This document shows positions 4,814 to 8,595 of a stretch of DNA of 8,595 bases, one piece after another. Source of the DNA: an uncultured Oscillospiraceae bacterium. GTDB taxonomy: Bacteria > Bacillota > Clostridia > Oscillospirales > Oscillospiraceae. The notes beneath the pieces are model-generated. The model was not told the DNA's origin. It was given only the letters and a program-made list of their open reading frames with translations, and searched no databases. Within the stretch, counting starts at the first letter, position 1. Each line of letters opens with the position of its first letter. The DNA lies in the NCBI GenBank assembly GCA_934573945.1, contig CAKTMQ010000066.1, positions 1 to 8,595 of the forward strand, read 5' to 3'. The position numbers and the translations under genes are program-made.

Positions 4814-5926
4814 ATGCTGAAATTCTCCTGTGAAAAAACGCTGCTGCAGGCAGCGGTATCCACGGCCAGCCGCGCCGTGGCCGCGAAGAGCTCCATTCCG
4901 GCGCTGGAGGGTCTCCTGCTGGAGGGCTTCGACCAGCTGACTCTCTCCGGCTACAACACCCAGACCGGCATCCGCACCTCCTTTGATGCGCAGATCCGCG
5001 AGGAGGGTCGCATCGTGCTCAACGCCCGGCTCTTCGGCGAGATCATCCGGAAGATGCCCGACGACATGATCGTCTTTTCCGCCGACGAGAAATATATGGT
5101 GCACCTCAGCTGCGGCGACGCCAGCTTTGAGATCCTCGGTCTGTCCGCCGACGATTACCCGGAACTGCCGGAGGTGGACGACGAATACAGCGTTACCCTG
5201 CAGCAAAAGACCCTGAAGGCCATGATCGGCCAGACAGCCTTCGCCGTGTCTACCAACGAGAGCCGCCCGGTACACACCGGTTCCCTATTTGAGATCAGCG
5301 ACAGAGGGCTGACCATGGTCTCCGTGGACGGCTTCCGTCTGGCGCTGCGCCGGGAACCGCTGGAGAAGATCGACGGCGGCGCCTTCAAATTCGTGGCACC
5401 GGGCAGCGCGCTGAAAGAGGTGGAGAGCATCTGCGCCGATACCGACGAAATGATCACCGTGACCCGGGGCAAGCGGCACCTGATGTTTGCCGCCGGTTCC
5501 ACGGAATTGATCTGCCGCCGGCTGGAGGGCGAGTTCCTGGATTATAAGAATGCCATTCCCCAGAACAATCCCCTGCGGATTGAGGTGGCCTGCAGTGCCC
5601 TGCTGCAGAGTCTTGACCGTGTGTCCGTGGTCATCAGCGAGAAGCTGAAAAGCCCGGTGCGCTGCGTCTTTGAAGAGGATCGTGTTTTCCTCAGCGCCCG
5701 CACCGGCAACGGCGAGGCCAAGGACATCTGCGCCACCAAGGGCGATGGCAAGGGTCTGGAGATCGGCTTCAACAACCGCTATCTGATGGAGGCGCTGCGG
5801 TACGCGCCGGCGGACAATGTCTGCATGGCGCTGAACACCGGCATCTCCCCCTGCGTTATTACCCCCACCGACGGCGGCGATCATTTTCTCTATATGGTAC
5901 TGCCGGTACGGCTGAAAGCACAGTAA
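4814..5926 (+). CDS. dnaN: DNA polymerase III beta subunit (sliding clamp)
   Basis: This 370-residue protein is the beta sliding clamp, a ring-shaped dimer that holds the polymerase on DNA and is a docking site for repair enzymes. Three clamp-fold domains occupy about 1-120, 128-245 and 250-370. Family landmarks are the N-terminal MLKFSCEKTLLQAAVSTASRAV-type helix (1-22), SSIPALEGLLLE (26-37), the cleft segment VDGFRLAL (171-178), GEFLDYKNAIP (239-249) and the C-terminal LYMVLPVRL (359-367). In the client-binding cleft a phenylalanine (F174) stands where many clamps have histidine or tyrosine, and the usual MPMRL end is LPVRL; both look like tolerated variants. An AAAGGA site lies about nine bases before the ATG. 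The gene follows the origin and is the first of the dnaN-yaaA-recF-remB cluster, with 12 nt to the next gene. Identity is certain. Confidence 0.99.
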   Translation: MLKFSCEKTLLQAAVSTASRAVAAKSSIPALEGLLLEGFDQLTLSGYNTQTGIRTSFDAQIREEGRIVLNARLFGEIIRKMPDDMIVFSADEKYMVHLSCGDASFEILGLSADDYPELPEVDDEYSVTLQQKTLKAMIGQTAFAVSTNESRPVHTGSLFEISDRGLTMVSVDGFRLALRREPLEKIDGGAFKFVAPGSALKEVESICADTDEMITVTRGKRHLMFAAGSTELICRRLEGEFLDYKNAIPQNNPLRIEVACSALLQSLDRVSVVISEKLKSPVRCVFEEDRVFLSARTGNGEAKDICATKGDGKGLEIGFNNRYLMEALRYAPADNVCMALNTGISPCVITPTDGGDHFLYMVLPVRLKAQ

Positions 5927-5938
5927 AAGGAAATCAAT

Positions 5939-6154
5939 ATGGAAAATATTACCATTACCACAGAATATATCAAGCTGCAGGATCTGCTGAAGTTTGCTGG
6001 CGTGGTCTACACCGGCGGCGAGGCCAAGGTGCTGATCCAGGAGGGCGCCGTCACCGTCAACGGTGAGGTGTGCACCCAGCGGGGCAAAAAGCTGCGTCAG
6101 GGTGACCGGGTACAGCTGGGCGACGTGACGCTGAACGTACAGTATGCGCCTTGA
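5939..6154 (+). CDS. yaaA: S4 domain protein of the YaaA type
   Basis: This 71-residue protein consists almost only of an S4-like RNA-binding domain (about 12-60): KLQDLLKFAGVVYTGGEAK, then VLIQEGAVTVNGEVCTQRGKK, with the conserved G-A-V-x-V-N-G-E turn. It belongs to the YaaA/RlbA group always found between dnaN and recF in Firmicutes. Its role is not well established; RNA or ribosome binding is inferred from the fold. The RBS AAAGGAAA overlaps the region just after the dnaN stop, and the last 11 nt overlap the recF start, so it is surely co-translated with both. Note that an unrelated Escherichia coli protein is also called YaaA. Confidence 0.93.
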   Translation: MENITITTEYIKLQDLLKFAGVVYTGGEAKVLIQEGAVTVNGEVCTQRGKKLRQGDRVQLGDVTLNVQYAP

Positions 6155-7247
6155 TGAACTGACCGTATCCGGCTTTCGCAACTACACCCGGCAGCAGCTG
6201 TGCTTCGATCCCAGCTGCAACGTGATCTACGGCGAGAATGCCCAGGGAAAGACCAATCTGCTGGAGGCGGTGGTCTATCTCTCCTGCGGCAAGTCACCCC
6301 GCACCCATGCCGACCGGGAGCTGATCGGCTTTGACGCGGAGGAGGCCACGCTGGAAGGACGGATCTTCTCCCGGGACAGGGATTTTGTGACCCGGGTGGA
6401 ATTGCGGCGGGGCAGAAAGCGGAAGATGACGGTCAACGGCGTGGCCGCCAAAAACGCGGCGGCGCTGTCCGATGTGCTGCATACCGTGTTCTTTGCGCCG
6501 GAGGATCTGTTTCTGATCCGGGACGGTGCGGCAGCGCGGCGGCGGTTCATGGATCTGTCGCTGTGTCAGCTGCGTCCCCGGTACGCCGAAGCGCTGGCGG
6601 AGTATAACCGGCTCTACGAACACAAGACCCGTATTCTGCGGGACAGTGAGGACTTCCCCGGTCTGCTGGATACACTGCCGGAGTTCAACCACCGGATGGT
6701 GCTGGCCGGCGCGGTGCTGATCCGCTACCGTGCCGCCTTCTGCCGGAAGCTGCAGGAATATGCGGCGCTGGCGCACGCGGAGTGCAGCGGCGGCAGAGAG
6801 ACGCTGGGACTGACCTATCGGACAGTCAGGACCGTCACTGCTCCGGAGGCGGAGCAGGCGGTGGTGGCCGCGCAGCTGGCGGAGCATCAGGCTGCCCACT
6901 ACGCCGCGGAGATCGCCTCCCGGCTGTGTCTCAGCGGCCCCCACAAGGACGACATCGATGTGACCGTCAATGACCGCAGTGCCCGGCAGTACTGTTCTCA
7001 GGGACAGGTGCGCACGGCGGCGCTGGCGCTGAAGCTGGCGGAGCGGGAGATCCACCGGGACACCTTCGGCGAATATCCGGTGATGCTGCTGGACGACGTG
7101 CTCTCGGAGCTGGATCCCCTGCGGCAGGAATATGTGCTCAACCGCATTGCCGGCGGGCAGGTGTTCATCACCTGCTGTGAGAATGACCGGCTGGATGCAC
7201 TGCTCACCGGCAAGGTGTTTCATGTGCGGAACGGGGAGGTGCTGTGA
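6144..7247 (+). CDS. recF: DNA replication and repair protein RecF
   Basis: This 367-residue SMC-like ATPase acts with RecO and RecR to load RecA at single-strand gaps. The start MRLDELTVSGFRNY is typical. Walker A is GENAQGKTN (30-38), the ABC signature is SQGQVRTAALALKLAE (285-300) and Walker B is VMLLDDVLSELD (313-324). The C-terminal QVFITC (339-344) block is also conserved. The short central coiled arm lies at about 150-260. There is no clear SD for this start beyond the coding sequence of the S4 gene, which it overlaps by 11 nt, suggesting translational coupling. The downstream remB start overlaps the recF stop. All motifs are intact and the length is normal. Confidence 0.98.
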   Translation: MRLDELTVSGFRNYTRQQLCFDPSCNVIYGENAQGKTNLLEAVVYLSCGKSPRTHADRELIGFDAEEATLEGRIFSRDRDFVTRVELRRGRKRKMTVNGVAAKNAAALSDVLHTVFFAPEDLFLIRDGAAARRRFMDLSLCQLRPRYAEALAEYNRLYEHKTRILRDSEDFPGLLDTLPEFNHRMVLAGAVLIRYRAAFCRKLQEYAALAHAECSGGRETLGLTYRTVRTVTAPEAEQAVVAAQLAEHQAAHYAAEIASRLCLSGPHKDDIDVTVNDRSARQYCSQGQVRTAALALKLAEREIHRDTFGEYPVMLLDDVLSELDPLRQEYVLNRIAGGQVFITCCENDRLDALLTGKVFHVRNGEVL

Positions 7248-7519
7248 TGGCCTATCTGCATATCGGCCAGAGCGTGACGGTGGAGGAAAAGCGGATCATC
7301 GGCATCTTTGATCTAGACAACACCACCTATTCCCGCCATACCCGCCGTTTTCTGGACGAGGCGGAGGCGGAGGGACAGGTCATCTCCGTGTGTGAGGACA
7401 TTCCCAAGTCATTCCTGCTGTGCGATCATCCCTATCACCGGCAGATCATCTATCTCTCCCAGCTGAACACGGCCACGCTGCAAAAGCGCGCCGACAGCTG
7501 GCGCGAGGAGCTGGTATAA
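7247..7519 (+). CDS. remB: RemB/YaaB-family DUF370 regulator
   Basis: This 90-residue protein resembles RemB (YaaB), the DUF370 protein found between recF and gyrB in Bacillus. The family pattern is clear: YLHIGQSVTVEEKRIIGIFD (3-22), an I-P-K-S-F stretch (52-56) and the ending IIYLSQLNTATLQKRA (67-82), like the YxSPLSxxTLxKR motif. In Bacillus the related RemA is a DNA-binding activator of matrix genes, and RemB has a supporting role. Whether this one regulates anything similar is unknown. I chose the ATG at 7247 (TGATG overlap with the recF stop) because GGAGG (7235-7239) is seven bases upstream. A GTG at 7244 is also in frame but is too close to the RBS. The protein is longer at the C-terminus than Bacillus RemB by about ten residues. 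Confidence 0.88.
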   Translation: MAYLHIGQSVTVEEKRIIGIFDLDNTTYSRHTRRFLDEAEAEGQVISVCEDIPKSFLLCDHPYHRQIIYLSQLNTATLQKRADSWREELV

Positions 7520-7558
7520 CAGCTTTTTGAAAAAACCCTTCTGACAGGAGAAAAGAAT

Positions 7559-8595
7559 ATGTCTGAATTTGAAAACGTCACCCATGTGGAAACCGAATAC
7601 GACGCCTCGGAGATCCAGGTGCTGGAGGGGCTGGAGGCGGTACGTAAGCGCCCCGGTATGTATATCGGCTCCACCAGCGCCAGCGGTCTGCACCATCTGG
7701 TGTATGAGATCGTGGACAATGCCATCGACGAGGCGCTGGCCGGCTACTGTACCGACATTACCGTGACCATCAACGAGGGCAACACCATCACCGTCACGGA
7801 TAACGGCCGCGGTATCCCCGTGGACATCCAGAAGCAGACAGGCCGTCCCGCGCTGGAGGTGGTCTTTACCGTGCTGCACGCCGGCGGCAAGTTCGGCGGC
7901 GGCGGCTACAAGGTGTCCGGCGGCCTCCACGGCGTGGGAGCCAGCGTGGTCAACGCCCTCAGCGAGTGGCTGACGGTGCAGGTGCACAAGGACGGCAAGA
8001 TCCACGAGATGCGCTTCTCCCGGGGCGGTATCACCCAGGAGATCACCGTCGTGGGCGACACCGACCACACCGGCACCACCGTCACCTTCAAGCCAGACGG
8101 CCAGATGTTCGACACGCTGGAGTACGACTATGAGACACTGCACACCCGTATGCGGGAGCAGGCGTTCCTAAACGCCGGGCTGCGGATCACCATCACCGAC
8201 GCCCGTCCCGGCCGCGAGCAGTCGGAGACCATGCGCTATGAGGGCGGTATCCGGGAGTTCGTTACCTATATCAACCGGAATAAGACGCCCATTCATGAGG
8301 ACGTGATCTATCTCTCCGGTGCCAAGGGCGACGCTACCGCCGAGGTGGCACTGCAATATAACGACGGATATAACGAGACCATCGTCTCCTTTGCCAACGA
8401 CATCCATACGCCGGAGGGCGGTATGCATGAGACCGGCTTCAAGGCGGCGCTGACCCGTGTGCTCAACGCCTATGGCATGAAGTACGGCATGATCAAGGAG
8501 GGCGACAAGGTGTCCGGCGAGGACGTCCGGGAGGGCATCACCGCCGTGATCTCCGTGAAGCTGACGGAGGCCCAGTTCGAGGGTCAGACCAAGGC
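7559..8595 (+). CDS. gyrB: DNA gyrase subunit B, N-terminal part only
   Basis: This is the first 345 codons of the GyrB ATPase subunit; the gene runs off the right edge. Gyrase introduces negative supercoils ahead of the replication fork. The GHKL ATPase domain (about 20-225) shows [17 protein letters not shown] (21-37), [11 protein letters not shown] (50-60, with catalytic E50 and Mg-binding N54), DNGRGIPV (81-88) and [15 protein letters not shown] (121-135). The transducer domain follows and ends with the QTK loop (343-345), whose lysine contacts the ATP gamma-phosphate. [19 protein letters not shown] (104-122) favours GyrB over ParE, and the place after remB agrees. AGGAG (7546-7550) lies eight bases before the ATG. 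The 39-nt gap to remB has no obvious terminator, so read-through from the dnaN operon is likely. Confidence 0.98.
   Translation, partial: MSEFENVTHVETEYDASEIQVLEGLEAVRKRPGMYIGSTSASGLHHLVYEIVDNAIDEALAGYCTDITVTINEGNTITVTDNGRGIPVDIQKQTGRPALEVVFTVLHAGGKFGGGGYKVSGGLHGVGASVVNALSEWLTVQVHKDGKIHEMRFSRGGITQEITVVGDTDHTGTTVTFKPDGQMFDTLEYDYETLHTRMREQAFLNAGLRITITDARPGREQSETMRYEGGIREFVTYINRNKTPIHEDVIYLSGAKGDATAEVALQYNDGYNETIVSFANDIHTPEGGMHETGFKAALTRVLNAYGMKYGMIKEGDKVSGEDVREGITAVISVKLTEAQFEGQTK

Noticed and set aside
5285..6181. A 298-codon open frame antisense to dnaN and the S4 gene
   Set aside because: It spans two well-supported genes on the other strand and has no family signature; it is a by-product of high GC.
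6294..7223. A 309-codon open frame antisense to recF
   Set aside because: RecF's Walker and signature motifs fix the coding strand, and the antisense translation is low-complexity.
7520..7558. Terminator between remB and gyrB
   Set aside because: There are T and A runs (CTTTTTG, AAAAAACCC) but no GC stem; pairing would be A-T only.

Overview
The window is the replication-origin neighbourhood of a GC-rich, low-complexity bacterial chromosome of the Firmicutes type. The gene order is yidC-yidD-rnpA-rpmH on the minus strand, facing away from dnaA-dnaN-yaaA(S4)-recF-remB-gyrB on the plus strand. The presence of remB between recF and gyrB, the short YidC without a cleavable lipoprotein signal, and the GC-rich codon use suggest the class Clostridia. 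The order Oscillospirales (Ruminococcaceae/Oscillospiraceae gut commensals) is the likeliest group. This placement is inference from gene order and protein features, not from a database search.

Positions 1-1243 hold a leftward ribosome/secretion operon: the 5' part of yidC, then yidD, rnpA and rpmH in transcription order rpmH to yidC. It is driven by a promoter with perfect consensus hexamers at 1365-1394. The rpmH leader carries two hairpins, and a third inverted repeat lies between rpmH and rnpA. Positions 1244-1539 are a divergent intergenic region with the rpmH promoter and a probable promoter for the next gene. Positions 1540-2940 encode a MATE-family multidrug/cation antiporter, which interrupts the usual rpmH-dnaA adjacency.

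Positions 2941-3236 contain two identical 33-bp hairpins (terminator-like) flanking about 112 bp with further terminator-like hairpins and degenerate inverted ends. The dnaA promoter follows, with a DnaA-box-like site inside its spacer. Positions 3237-4550 are dnaA. Positions 4551-4813 are the probable oriC: a cluster of degenerate DnaA boxes, then a CTA/TTA triplet run that resembles the DnaA-trio element, then an AT-rich stretch. Positions 4814-8595 hold dnaN, the S4-domain gene, recF, remB and the first 345 codons of gyrB. The first four are tightly packed or overlapping and probably co-transcribed.

DnaA opens the origin, DnaN is the sliding clamp, RecF loads RecA at gaps, and gyrase relieves supercoiling. 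RnpA, L34, YidD and YidC serve tRNA processing, the ribosome and membrane-protein insertion. I found no previously undescribed multi-gene system here. The unusual points are the MATE insertion, the duplicated hairpin element upstream of dnaA, and the layout and divergent box sequence of the origin.
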